From Chitinimonas arctica (lineage in GTDB: Bacteria > Pseudomonadota > Gammaproteobacteria > Burkholderiales > Chitinimonadaceae): DNA of 64,000 nucleotides. Location: positions 3,720,001 through 3,784,000 of the forward strand of contig NZ_CP041730.1 of the NCBI RefSeq assembly GCF_007431345.1, written 5' to 3'. This document shows, piece by piece, positions 32,315-42,900 of the stretch. The position numbers were made by a program, and so were the translations under genes. Each line of letters starts with the position of its first letter. Position 1 is the stretch's first letter. The notes below the pieces were generated by a model. The model saw only the letters and a program-made list of their open reading frames with translations, ran no database searches and had not been told where the DNA came from.

Positions 32315-33148
32315 ATGCAACTGCAATCCCGTAACTTCATCATCGCCTCCGGTGTCGCACTGACCATGGTCGCGGTTAGCGGCGCCTTTGCCGCCGATAG
32401 TGTTGTCCAGAGCCTTGCCGATGTGCGCCAGGAAAGCCAGATATGGACGACCTACGCCCTCAGCCCTCATCTGCGCGCCAATGACATTCATGTATCGGTA
32501 CGAGATGGCAAGGCCACCTTGAGCGGCAAGGTCGAAGAAGGCGTCGGCAAGGACCTGGCCAAACAGATTGCCTTGGGCGTCAACGGTATCAGGGAAGTCG
32601 ACAACCAGATCGAAGTGCAGGCCGATTACGTTGCCCCGGCGCCTGCCGGCACCCGTAGCTATGGCCAGGTGATCGACGACACCACCATCTCGGCTGCCGT
32701 CAAATCCAAGCTGACCTGGAGCAAGTATCTGAGCGGCCCCAGTCCCGAAGTGGATACCCAATGGGGCAAGGTTACCCTCAAAGGCACGGCGGATAACGCT
32801 ACCGCGAAGGATCTGGCCGGCCGCCTGGCCCTGAATACCCGTGGCGTGCTGTCGGTGGACAATCAATTGACCATCGGCAACGGCAAAGCCTCCCTGGGCG
32901 ATAGCGCCAAGCAATCGGCAACGGAAGCCGGCCGGGGGATTTCGGACAGCTGGATCACCACCAAGGTGAAATCCACTTTCCTGTATTCCAGCAATGTGGC
33001 GGGGTCGGATATTTCGGTTACCACCCGCAGCGGCATCGTCACGCTAAGTGGAAAGCTCAATAGCGGCGTGGAACGGGCCTTGGCCATCGAGCTCGCAAAA
33101 AATGTCCGCGGCGTGCGGAGTGTGCAGGCCAAGGGCCTATCGATTTGA
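32315..33148 (+). CDS. OsmY-like protein with three BON domains
   Basis: The 277-residue protein has a signal peptide (residues 1-27, ending GAFAAD) and three BON domains, each with the Gly-containing V-x-L-x-G pattern: HVSVRDGKATLSGKVEEG (about 53-70), WGKVTLKGTADN (about 150-161) and VTTRSGIVTLSGKLNSG (about 231-247). BON domains bind phospholipid and protect the periplasm, as in OsmY and DolP. AAGGAG upstream fixes the start at 32315. It stands with other exported stress-type proteins on the same strand. Confidence 0.88.
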   Translation: MQLQSRNFIIASGVALTMVAVSGAFAADSVVQSLADVRQESQIWTTYALSPHLRANDIHVSVRDGKATLSGKVEEGVGKDLAKQIALGVNGIREVDNQIEVQADYVAPAPAGTRSYGQVIDDTTISAAVKSKLTWSKYLSGPSPEVDTQWGKVTLKGTADNATAKDLAGRLALNTRGVLSVDNQLTIGNGKASLGDSAKQSATEAGRGISDSWITTKVKSTFLYSSNVAGSDISVTTRSGIVTLSGKLNSGVERALAIELAKNVRGVRSVQAKGLSI

Positions 33149-33209
33149 AGCTTCGGGCAGATGGTCAAGGTATTCGCTTCGACCTGCGTCACTTTTGTAG
33201 GAGGCATCA

Positions 33210-34022
33210 ATGAACACAATGTCGAAAGTCGCCTGGTCGGTCGCGGCCACGCTGATGACTACCCAGGCCGCTGCGCAGGCCATCTTTTTTGAGCGCGAAG
33301 GCTTTGAAGGAAGATCTTTCACCACCGCCAAGCAAGTGGACAATTTCGATCGCTATGGTTTCAACGCCAGTGCCTCGTCGGTGGCAGTCCTGAGCGATCG
33401 CTGGGAAGTATGCGAAAACGCCCGTTTCGGAGGTCAGTGCACGGTGTTACGGCCGGGACGCTATACCTCGCTGGGGGCCATGGGTTTGAGTGATCGCGTT
33501 TCATCGGTACGGCCGGTGAATAAAGATTCCCGCCTTGACGACAAGCGTTATGCCCAAGCGCCTGTACCGTTTTACGCCAACCATCGGCGCTACAAGGAGC
33601 GGCTGTATGAGGCGAATGTCACCTCGGTGCGTGCCGTGCTGGGGACGCCCGCACAACGCTGCTGGGTTGAGCGTGAGCAAGTGAGCGAGGATAACAGCCA
33701 CGCCAACGTACCCGGCGCCATCGCAGGCGCCTTGATTGGCGGCGTACTGGGCCATCAGGTAGGTGGCGGGCGTGGCAAGGACCTCGCCACGGCCGGCGGC
33801 GTGGTGGCCGGGGCCGTGGTGGGCGCCAATATGGGGCGCGACAAAAATGGCCCGCCAAATTACGGCCGGGAAGTACAGCGTTGCACCACCGCTGCCAATC
33901 ACGATCGGCCCGAGTACTGGGATGTCACCTACGATTTTCGGGGCCGGCAGCATCGTACCCAGATGATGTCGCCTCCGGGGGCTTCGGTGATGGTGAACAG
34001 ACAGGGGGAACCGCGCGTCTGA
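33210..34022 (+). CDS. beta/gamma-crystallin domain plus glycine-zipper protein
   Basis: The 270-residue exported protein has a signal peptide (about 1-23), an N-terminal beta/gamma-crystallin fold (IFFEREGFEGRSFTTAKQ, FGGQCTVLRPGRYTSLGAMG, SSVRPV) and a glycine-zipper 2TM segment at about 170-210 (VPGAIAGALIGGVLGHQVGG, AGGVVAGAVVGANMGRD). Similar proteins of betaproteobacteria are outer-membrane or periplasmic and possibly bind calcium. It lies downstream of the BON gene. Confidence 0.85.
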   Translation: MNTMSKVAWSVAATLMTTQAAAQAIFFEREGFEGRSFTTAKQVDNFDRYGFNASASSVAVLSDRWEVCENARFGGQCTVLRPGRYTSLGAMGLSDRVSSVRPVNKDSRLDDKRYAQAPVPFYANHRRYKERLYEANVTSVRAVLGTPAQRCWVEREQVSEDNSHANVPGAIAGALIGGVLGHQVGGGRGKDLATAGGVVAGAVVGANMGRDKNGPPNYGREVQRCTTAANHDRPEYWDVTYDFRGRQHRTQMMSPPGASVMVNRQGEPRV

Positions 34023-34045
34023 TCGTGTCTTGCCTGTCGACCATG

Positions 34046-34065
34046 CGGCCCGAAGGGGCCGTTTT
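34046..34065 (+). terminator. rho-independent terminator
   Basis: CGGCCC (34046-34051), loop GAAG, GGGCCG (34056-34061), then TTTT, 24 bases after the crystallin-gene stop. Confidence 0.75.
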
Positions 34066-34265
34066 GCATGGGTGCCGGTAGATTCATGCCGCCAGTGTCG
34101 ACGCGGCTGCCGCGGCCGTGTGCGATAGCGCACGGACAGTGAGGGACAAGCTCCCCCATCCTGCGGTCAGGCGTATCGCCATGACCCTCGGCCTGTGACG
34201 ATTCCGGTTTTCATGTTTGCGTATTGCCTCGCACCACAACGACAAACTTACTGAGGAATCAAATC

Positions 34266-34817
34266 ATGACCACCATCCAATGCTGCAAGTCAGTCATTGC
34301 CATTGCCACCCTATTTGCAGCTTCCGGCACCTTTGCCGCCACCATGAGCAAGGCGGATTACGCGACCGGCAAGGATCGTATCGGCGCTGATTACAAGGTA
34401 GACAAGGCAGCCTGCGACAGCAGCAGCGGCAATGCCAAGGATATCTGCAAGGAACAGGCCAAGGGGAAGGAAAAGATTGCGCTAGCCGAATTGGAATACC
34501 AGTACTCGGGCCTGGGCGGTGATGGCAACAAATTGGCTGTTGCCAAAGCCGATGCCGCTTTTGCGATTGCCAAAGAAGTATGCGACGACAAGGCAGGCAA
34601 CCCAAAGGATGTATGCCGGGCCGAAGCCAAGGCCGCGCATGTCAAGGCACTGGCCGATGCCAAGCTGGTCAACAAAGTTGGCGCAGCCACAAAGAATGCC
34701 GCGGAGGACAAGCGCGATGCGGACTACAAGGTGGTGGCGGAAAAGTGCGATAGCTTGGCAGGCGAAGCCAAATCGTCGTGTATCAGTGCCGCCAAGGTAC
34801 GTTTCAACAAGAGTTGA
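34266..34817 (+). CDS. exported Lys/Ala-rich repeat protein
   Basis: The 183-residue protein starts at 34266 (GAGGA upstream) with a signal peptide ending ASGTFAA. The mature part is made of repeats of a Cys-containing helical unit: ADYKVDKAACDSSSGNAKDI-C, then FAIAKEVCDDKAGNPKDVC and ADYKVVAEKCDSLAGEAKSSC, suggesting paired cysteines in coiled-coil-like hairpins. Similar proteins are common in betaproteobacteria without known function. Confidence 0.7.
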   Translation: MTTIQCCKSVIAIATLFAASGTFAATMSKADYATGKDRIGADYKVDKAACDSSSGNAKDICKEQAKGKEKIALAELEYQYSGLGGDGNKLAVAKADAAFAIAKEVCDDKAGNPKDVCRAEAKAAHVKALADAKLVNKVGAATKNAAEDKRDADYKVVAEKCDSLAGEAKSSCISAAKVRFNKS

Positions 34818-34871
34818 TCCGTCTTCGGGCAGCGAGGCGAGGATGGCAGCGCATCTCGATGACCTGCAAGG

Positions 34872-34896
34872 AAGCCAGCCGCGATGCTGGCTTTTT
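34872..34896 (+). terminator. rho-independent terminator
   Basis: AAGCCAGC (34872-34879), loop CGCGAT, GCTGGCTT (34886-34893), followed by further T to 34896. It ends the exported repeat-protein gene. Confidence 0.8.
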
Positions 34897-34954
34897 CGTG
34901 GCTGATACGGGCTTGCGCCTCATGCTGGATCGAGCGCAATAAGCCAGGCGGGAA

Positions 34955-35254
34955 TCAGGCGGAGGGACGCCCTTCCGCCCTGGGTAGATGGCCGGCAAGG
35001 CCGATACGCCATTCCTCGAGACGCTCTTCGATCTGCGCCCAATTCGGCGTGGGCAGTCCGGTAAAACAAGCCTCCATGGCTTGGTAATACCGCAAGGTGT
35101 TGCGCTTGGTCGTTGCCGGATCGGTTCGCCCGATCACGCCGTTTGCCAGCCTATGACTGGACGGATAGGGGAGGCGAAGACCCGTGCCCGCCGCTTTCAC
35201 ATCAACGGCGGGTGGGGCATTCATCGGCGTGTGGAAGGGGTGTGTGCTCTTCAT
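34955..35254 (-). CDS. hypothetical protein
   Basis: The 99-residue protein starts at 35254 (GGAGAG 6 bases upstream on the minus strand), inside a longer open frame. It has a flexible Pro-rich N-terminus and a helical C-terminal half: TLRYYQAMEACFTGLPTPNW, then AQIEERLEEWRIGLAG. No export signal and no family recognised. Confidence 0.55.
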   Translation of the reverse strand: MKSTHPFHTPMNAPPAVDVKAAGTGLRLPYPSSHRLANGVIGRTDPATTKRNTLRYYQAMEACFTGLPTPNWAQIEERLEEWRIGLAGHLPRAEGRPSA

Positions 35255-35562
35255 GGATCTCTCCGCGTGCGTTAGCTGGACGGCATCCGCCCAGGCCCAC
35301 TGATGCTCACTGTACAACGCCAGCCTAAGCCAATGTCCGCTGCCTATCCGTACGCTCGCGAACATAGCGATGAATAAAAACGCGGGCGTGAGCCGCTTTT
35401 TTTCCATGTCTGCTTATGTACGCCATCACACCGACTCGCTCTGGGTCCGGGTGTATTTCTGTACTCACCGAGCACCCCATACGCTCCAATAAATCGGTGA
35501 CGGTATTTCGCTTTGAGCAACCTTGTACAGGGGTTGAATTCATTCGGACCAGGAGGAAATGT
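35255..35562. other. intergenic divergent region
   Basis: A 308-base gap between the leftward small gene and the GGDEF gene, presumably holding both promoters. No hairpin or operator stood out. Confidence 0.4.
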
Positions 35563-36267
35563 ATGGAAACCGCTCGGCAAACCAATCTGCGCCTTCGTAA
35601 AAAGTTGATCAAACTGGCGGATCTGCTGCGCATTGCGCGGCATAGTGCCGACCACGACGTCCTGACCGGCTTACCCAACCGCAGGCTGTTTTACGACCGG
35701 TTGCAGCAAGCCATGGCGATATCCGTCCGGCAGGAAAGGCAGTTGGCGGTATTGATGATCGACCTCGATGGGTTCAAGCAGATCAACGACAATCTGGGGC
35801 ACGCAACCGGGGATGAGCTGCTGCAAGTCATCGCGGAGCGGCTGGATAGCTGCCTGCGGGCAAGCGACACCGCTGCCCGCTTAGGGGGTGATGAGTTCGC
35901 GGTGATGTTGCCGGAGATCAGGGATCCTCAATCCGTCGTGACCGTGATCAACAAGATCAGACAAATCCTGGACGCCCCCTATCTGCTTACCAGCAAGACG
36001 GTCGATATCGGCGCCAGCGTGGGCGTCTCGGTATATCGAGGCGAGCCCATCGTGGCCTGCGCGCTATTGGAGCTGGCAGACCATGACATGTATCGGGTCA
36101 AGCAAGCGCGGCAAAACCTGTCGGCCGAAGGTAACGGTAAGCCGTCCGCCACATCAATCAAATACCGATCCCGCGAACTCCTGCCGCGACGCCATCCTGG
36201 CCGGTATTACGCCAAATGCGTCAGCGCTACCTCGCTGCCAGCGCAACTCTCTGGACGATGCTCATAA
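35563..36267 (+). CDS. GGDEF-domain diguanylate cyclase
   Basis: The 234-residue protein starts at 35563 with a near-perfect ribosome site (AGGAGG). A short N-terminal helix (residues 1-30, RLRKKLIKLADLLRIAR) leads to the GGDEF domain: HDVLTGLPNRRLFYDRL, LMIDLDGFKQINDNLGHATG and the active-site RLGGDEFAVML. The product-inhibition I-site RASD lies 5 residues before GGDEF. It should make cyclic di-GMP from GTP. It has no sensor domain and is cytoplasmic, so control must be by the N-terminal helix or expression. A small gene follows after 10 bases. Confidence 0.9.
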   Translation: METARQTNLRLRKKLIKLADLLRIARHSADHDVLTGLPNRRLFYDRLQQAMAISVRQERQLAVLMIDLDGFKQINDNLGHATGDELLQVIAERLDSCLRASDTAARLGGDEFAVMLPEIRDPQSVVTVINKIRQILDAPYLLTSKTVDIGASVGVSVYRGEPIVACALLELADHDMYRVKQARQNLSAEGNGKPSATSIKYRSRELLPRRHPGRYYAKCVSATSLPAQLSGRCS

Positions 36268-36277
36268 GGAATCAGTC

Positions 36278-36460
36278 ATGAAAACCGCGTTGAATTCGCA
36301 ATATGTTTCACCGCCCCTGGGCAATAAAGACCGCATGACGGCGGAGACCATTCCGCTGGATGGGAAAACGCTCGAACACGCGTACAACATCCACCATCGC
36401 TCGAATGGTCCTTTGGGCGGTTTGTGGGCAGCCATAAGCAAATGGCTGCACCTCGGCTAG
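36278..36460 (+). CDS. small protein of unknown function
   Basis: A 60-codon gene (AAGGA, 7 bases upstream) between the GGDEF and PRC-barrel genes. The product has a polar N-terminus and a Gly/Trp-rich end (NGPLGGLWAAISKWLHLG) that could associate with membrane. No family recognised. Confidence 0.6.
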   Translation: MKTALNSQYVSPPLGNKDRMTAETIPLDGKTLEHAYNIHHRSNGPLGGLWAAISKWLHLG

Positions 36461-36491
36461 CCCTCTTTGCAACAACTATCAGGAGCAGAAA

Positions 36492-36860
36492 ATGAGCACA
36501 CTTCCCATGTTTTCCAATTCGCCCGTCAAAGCCTCGGGCGTGATCGGTACCTCGGTCGTCAATCCCAAGAACGATCGCCTGGGCGATATCAAGGAAATTG
36601 TCATCGATCCCCGTACGGCCAAAGTGGCTTATGCGGTCGTCTCATTCGGCGGCTTCCTGGGGATGGGGCAGAAATTGTTCGCCGTACCTTTCCGCGCCTT
36701 TGATTACAACGTCGCCCAAAACGAGTACGTACTCAATATGTCCAAGGAACGCCTGGAAAGCGCACCGGGATTTGATCCGGATCGTTGGCCGGCGATGTCG
36801 GACGAAAAGTGGAACCGGGACGTACACAAGTTCTATGAAAGTTCGCCGTATTGGGAATAA
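36492..36860 (+). CDS. PRC-barrel domain protein
   Basis: The 122-residue protein has a PRC-barrel: KASGVIGTSVVNPKNDRLGD, IKEIVIDPRTAKVAYAVVSF, GGFLGMGQKLFAVPF. Such proteins act as small cytoplasmic or membrane-associated adaptors, often in stress operons of betaproteobacteria. AGGAG lies 7 bases before the ATG, and a bidirectional terminator follows. Confidence 0.88.
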   Translation: MSTLPMFSNSPVKASGVIGTSVVNPKNDRLGDIKEIVIDPRTAKVAYAVVSFGGFLGMGQKLFAVPFRAFDYNVAQNEYVLNMSKERLESAPGFDPDRWPAMSDEKWNRDVHKFYESSPYWE

Positions 36861-36910
36861 GGCCGGTGCGTGGCTCGCTGTTTGAGCCCCACTAAGCCGG
36901 TGAATACAAA

Positions 36911-36939
36911 ACAGCCCTCGGTAAAAAACCGAGGGCTGT
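36911..36939. terminator. bidirectional terminator
   Basis: ACAGCCCTCGGT (36911-36922) and ACCGAGGGCTGT (36928-36939) form a 12-base-pair stem with A before and T after, so it can stop the PRC-gene transcript and the convergent ndvB transcript. Confidence 0.85.
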
Positions 36940-36968
36940 TTGCCATCACCAGCAAGCCGCCTGGCGCA

Positions 36969-39900
36969 TCACTTCGCATACACAGTCAATTCCACCTGAT
37001 GGTCCATGCGATCGTCTTGCAAGCACACCACACCCTCTGTTTGCGCTATCCCGTCCACTACCACGCATACGGTAGGGGCGTCTCTATCCTGGTTAGGCCG
37101 TAGCTGGCTGACCACGATGTGATAGCAAGTCTCGCGGTACCGGTAGCGCAACTTGAAGCCGTGCCAGCTCGCCGGTAGGCAAGGCGTGAGGTGCAGCTTG
37201 TCGCCGGCCAGCCGCAAACCCAGCAGCGATTCCATCATCAACCGGTACATCCAGCCGGCCGAGCCGGTATACCAGCTCCAGCCGCCTCGGCCGGTATGGG
37301 GCGCAACCGCATAGACATCGGCGGCCATCACGTACGGCTCTACCTTGTAGACGGCCATTTCGGCCGCTGTGCGGGCATGGCTCAGCGGGTTGATCATGGC
37401 GAGCAAGGTCCATGCGCGCTCGCGGTCATCCAGCGCCGCAAAGGCCATCGCCGCCCAGATCGCACCGTGGGTATATTGCCCGCCGTTTTCCCGCACGCCC
37501 GGTACATAACCGCGGATATAGCCGGGGTTGAGATCCGAAGTGTCGAAGGGTGGGTCCAGCAACTGGATCAATGCCTCGTCAGGGCGCACAAGGTGCTCGT
37601 AAACCGCCTGCATGGCCTGCCGGGAGCGGGTGGCATCGCCCGCACCGGACAAGACCGACCAACTTTGCGAGATCGAATCGATCCGGCATTCGGTATTGCC
37701 CGCCGAGCCTAACGCCCGGCCATCATCGAAATAGGCACGGCGATACCATTCTCCATCCCAGCCATGCTGCTCTAGCCGCTGGCGCAACCGCGCCGCTTGA
37801 TGAAGACATAGCTCGGCAAAAATAGCATCGCCGCGCGCGCTGGCCAGCGGCTGGAAGTGCCTGAGCACTTCGCACAGGAAGAAACCCAGCCAGACGCTTT
37901 CGCCCCGACCCTCCAAGCCCACCAAATTCATGCCGTCGTTCCAGTCGCCCGACCCGATCAGCGGCAGGCCATGCTCGCCAAAGCGCAAGCCATGGCGGAT
38001 GGCCCGCACGCAATGCTCGTACAGGCTGGCATGCTCATCGGACTGGCCGGGCAGATCGTAATAGCCGTCGTCGCCCTGGTTAACCGGACGACCTTCGAGG
38101 AAGGGTACCCATTCGTCCAGCACACCGGTATCGGCGCTGCTATCCACATAGCGGCATACCGCCAGCGGCAGCCATAGGTAATCATCCGAACAATGCGTGC
38201 GTACACCCCGGCCGGCCGGCGGATGCCACCAATGCTGCACGTCGCCCTCCCGGAACTGGCGGCTGGCGCATAGCAGCAAGTGCTGGCGTACCAATCCCGG
38301 CTCGGTGTGGGTCAGCGCCATTACATCCTGCAGTTGATCGCGAAATCCAAATGCCCCGCCCGACTGGTAATTGCCGCTGCGCGCCCAAAGCCGGCAAGCC
38401 AAGGTCTGGTAAACCAGCCAGCCGTTGGCCAATACATTGAATGCGGCATCCGGCGTGGTAACCTGGACTGCCCCAAGGGCGTGATCCCAATAGTTCCGTA
38501 CGGCTTCCAGCGCCTTGCGGGCGGCCAGTGCGCCACGAAAGCGCTGCACGATCTCGCCGGCTTCCGCGCTGCCTTGCGCTACGCCCAGCCGAAAAATGAT
38601 TTCGCGTTCGCTCCCCGGTGATAGATCAATTCCCACCCGGATGGCGCCGCACGGGTCCAGCCCCGCGCCTACCTTCCCGGACAAGCGGGTACGCCCCATT
38701 GCAGCAGGCTTGCGCAGCGTGCCGTTGCGGCCCAGGAACTCGGTCCGGTCACCGCTTACGCTACGGGTCGAGTCGTCCACGTCGAAGAAGGCCACCCGCT
38801 GACCGAATTCGGTGCTGTAAGGGTTACGGGCGTATAGCGCCCCGTTTTGCAGCGCGATTTCGGTGCTGATATGCATGGCTGATTTAGCGGCCAGATCGCC
38901 CAGCACCCATTCCACGTAAGCGGTGGCCGACAACCGGCGCGGCCGATCTCCGACGTTACGCACCTTCAATACCGAAAACTTGATGGCGGCATCCATGGCC
39001 ACGTAGACCCACAGCTCGGTGCGGATGCCGTCCTGGGTGGTCTCGAACACGCTGTAACCAAAACCGTGCCGTACCACATAGGGCTGGCCGGCCGGCGCGG
39101 GTAAGGGAGTAGGCGACCAGACCAGTCCGGTTTCCTCGTCACGCAGGTAGAGGGCTTCGCCGCAACCATCGCTCACCGGGTCGTTTTGCCATGGGGTAAG
39201 ACGGAATTCATGGGCGTTTTCGCTCCAGCTATATGCACTCCCGCTTTCGGAAATGACCGTGCCGAATAATGGATTGGCCAGTACATTGACCCATGGCGCC
39301 GGCGTGGTCTGGCCGGGCGCCAGCGTCAGCACATATTCGCGGCCATCCGGGGTAAAGCCGCCTAAGCCATTGAACAGCATCAGGTCGCGGCGCGGCGCGG
39401 ACACATTCGCCGGGCTTTCGGCGCGGTAGCCGCGGCTAGGCATGAGCAGCGGCATGCGTGGCTCGGCCAGGCTGCGGTGATCCAGCTGTTCGGCCAGCGT
39501 GCCGCGGCCATCGGTAATGACGGCGCGTGCTACCGATTGCAGCAGGATGCGGTCTTCATTGGATATCTGCTCGGCCAGGCGCACAAAGATACCGCCAGGC
39601 CTGTCGATCACGCTGGCCTCGATGCCCGACGCGATCATGCCGATGATCTGATCCTGCAAACGCTGGCGGTATAAGGCGTGGTCCTCGTTCCAGATGACCA
39701 GGTCGACCGCCAGACCCTTCAGGCGCCAATAGGCATGGGCCTGCACCAGCTGGCGGACCAGGTCGATATTGGCGGCATCGCTGATCTGGAGCAGCACGAT
39801 GGGTAAATCGCCCGATATGGCGTAACTCCACAGGCCGGATTGCCCGCGGTGATTGCGGAACAGTACCGTTGCATCGGCCCGCAGGCGGGCATTGGCGTAC

Positions 39901-42900
39901 AGCACATTGCTGGCGAGCCGCGCATACAATTGCGAATCCGCCTCGCTGGCATTGAGCTGCCGTAACACCACCTGGCTATAGGTCCAGGCCAGGTCGAAGA
40001 CACGGTCGGCCAGGTGCCGATCCTGGTATTTTTCGATCATGCTCACCGCCAGTTCGCGGGTATCGGCCATCCCGTTGACGATATCGATCGTGGCCGATTG
40101 ATCCGGTTCCAACACCAAAACGCAGCGGATGGCCGCCACCGGATCCAGTACCGAGCCGGCGGTGCCCGACAGAGCCGTATCCAGCATGGCTTGTGGTGCG
40201 GCCGTTGTCCGCGTACGGCCAAGAAAACGCGCGCGGTCGGTCTCATACGACACCGTACCCGGCTCAACGCCATACACCACCATCAAGTGCAGCAGCCACG
40301 GCGTCGGTTCATCCACCGAGCGGGGGCGCCGGGTACAAAGGATGGCGCGCCGTTTAGGCAGCACCTCGGTCTGGACGAACAGCTTGCTGAAAGCGGGGTG
40401 CTGGGCATCGGCATCGGGCGGGGCGATGACTACCTCGGCATAGCTGGTGACATCGATCTCGCGGCGCTGGCGCGAGCGGTTGGTGATACGGACCCGGCGT
40501 AGCTCGATATCGTCCTCGGGCGAAACCACGATCTCGGTGTAGGTCTCGAAAATATCCTCGTCACCCACCAGGTCGCGGCGGCGGAACTCGGCACGGCCTT
40601 CCGAAAAAATGGCCTCGAAATGGGCTGGCCGCTTGAGCGTCGGCTGATAGCCACTGGACCAATAATCACCGCTGGCCAGCTCGCGGATATAGCAGAAACT
40701 GCCCCAGTGATCGCAAGTTGCGTCCTCGCGCCAGCGCGTAACGGCCAGGTCCCGCCAGCGGCTATAGCCGCCGCCGGCATGGCTGACCATCACGTGGTAG
40801 CGGCCATTGGAGAGCAGTTGCACTTCCGGCGAAGGGGTGTCCGGGCTGGTGAATACCCGGATCGGCATATCGGCCGTGGTGGCGGTCGGCCCCAGATCAA
40901 AGCGCCGGGCAGTGTGGGAGAACAGGCCGGTCGCTTTGGGAATGCGTTCTTGTAGCAGCAGCATGACGGCCTGGAAGGCGGGGTCCGATTCGAAACGCCG
41001 CTGCATGGGGCGCGCCAGCAGCAGGTAGGACAAGGCCAATAGGCTCATGCCCTGGTGGTGGGCCATGAAGGCCCGCACCACGGCATAGGATTGTCCGCGC
41101 CGCTGCCTCACCGGGGTGTAGTCGATGGCTTCGAATAAACCGTATTGGCCGATAAAACCCTCGGCCGCCAGGATTTGCAGATTCTGGCAGGCGGCTTCCG
41201 GCGCGACCAGCAGCGCCAGGGCCGATGCATACGGCGCAATGACCAGATCCTCGGCCAGGCCCCGCTTGAGCCCCAGGCCCGGCACCCCGAAGGCGCGGTA
41301 CTGATAATCGAAATTCAGATCGACCTTGTTGTAGGCCGATTCGGATATGCCCCAGGGCACGCTGCGCTGGCGGCCGTATTCGATCTGGCGGGCTACCGCT
41401 GCTTTGCAAGTCTGATCCAGCAAGGTGTGCTCGTAAGTCGGCATCACCAATAGCGGCATCAGATACTCGAACATCGAGCCGCTCCACGATAGCAGCACGG
41501 GCTCGCCTGCCGTACTGGCCAGTAGGCGCCCAAGGGCGAACCAGCTTTCCTGTGGCAGCTGGCCTTGGGCGATCGCTACAAAACTGCATAAGCGGGCCTC
41601 GGATGCCAGCAGGTCGTAGTAGGCGGTATCGGCTCGCCGCTCGGTCACGTTGTAGCCGATGCACAATAAATGACGGGCCGGGTCGTATAAAAAGCGGTAA
41701 TCCATCTGGGCAAAGCCAGCGGCTTGCAATGTCAGGGCCTGGATGGCGTCGATACGCAGTTGGGCGTGATGGCTGGCGCTGACAAGAAAAGCGCGCTGCG
41801 CGATCAGGTTTTCTTGCTGAGCGGCGGTAGTAGCGGCCTCAAGCTGTTCGGTAAAGAAAGGCTGAAGTTCGTCGGCCAGCTGTGCCAATCCGCTCAGCGT
41901 TGGAATGGCGGCCAGCCTGGGGTGGCTTGCCAGTCCTGCCATCACGGGTAGTTGCAGCCAGGGGGCCAGCAGATCCAGCTCCGCCAGCATCTCGCTGCAT
42001 TGCTCGATCAGCAGCCGCGCCGCCTCATGGGCAACGCGCCCCTGTGCCTGGCTTTCGGGCGTGGCGCCGGCCTGGATCGGAAAATGGCTGGCGACGTCGG
42101 TGGCCAGCGCCTGGGCACACCCCAGCAGTTGCCGCAGATGCGCTTGTGCGACCAGCAAGGTGAGGTCCGGCGTGCTGATCGCCGTTGCCAACAATTGCCG
42201 GCACGCTGCGCTCTGTTGCAAGGCCAGGCCCGGTGCCGCATTGCTTAGCATTGCCAGGGTGTCGCCCAGGCCATCGAACCACCTTGCTGCAAGGATGGGC
42301 TCATCAACCAGGGCCAGCAGCCCTGGCCGCAAGGTCAGCAAATGGCCGGCCAGGTTGCCGCTATCCACGGTCGAGATATAAGCCGGCGGCAGCACCTGCA
42401 GCGTCTGGGTGTCGTACCAATTGTAGAAATGGCCGCGATGCCGTTCCAAACCCGCCATGGTGCGCAGGGTAAGGGCCGTGCGCTCCAGCAGTCGTCCGGC
42501 CGTGATATAGCCAAAGTCGTATGCCGTCAGGTTAGCCAGCAGGGCCAAGCCGATATTGGTGGGCGAGGTACGGTGCGCCACGGCGGCGACACGATATTCC
42601 TGGTAGTTGTCCGGCGGCAGCCAATGATCGTCAGGACCGACAAAGGTATCGAAAAATGCCCAGGTCTTACGCGCCAGCAAACGCAGGAAATCGGTCTGCT
42701 CCGGGCTTAGCACAGCTTGGCGGCGGCCCAGAGGCAGGCTGATCCACCAGGCCAGCGCGGGAGAGACCAGCCACAGCAGCAAGATGGGCGCTGCCACGGC
42801 CAAGGCCGTGGGCACATGGACAGCGAGATAAACGGTACTGGCGACGGCCAGCACAGGGCCAATCCACATGCTGCGGCAGCAGGCGAGCAGATCGTTCTTT

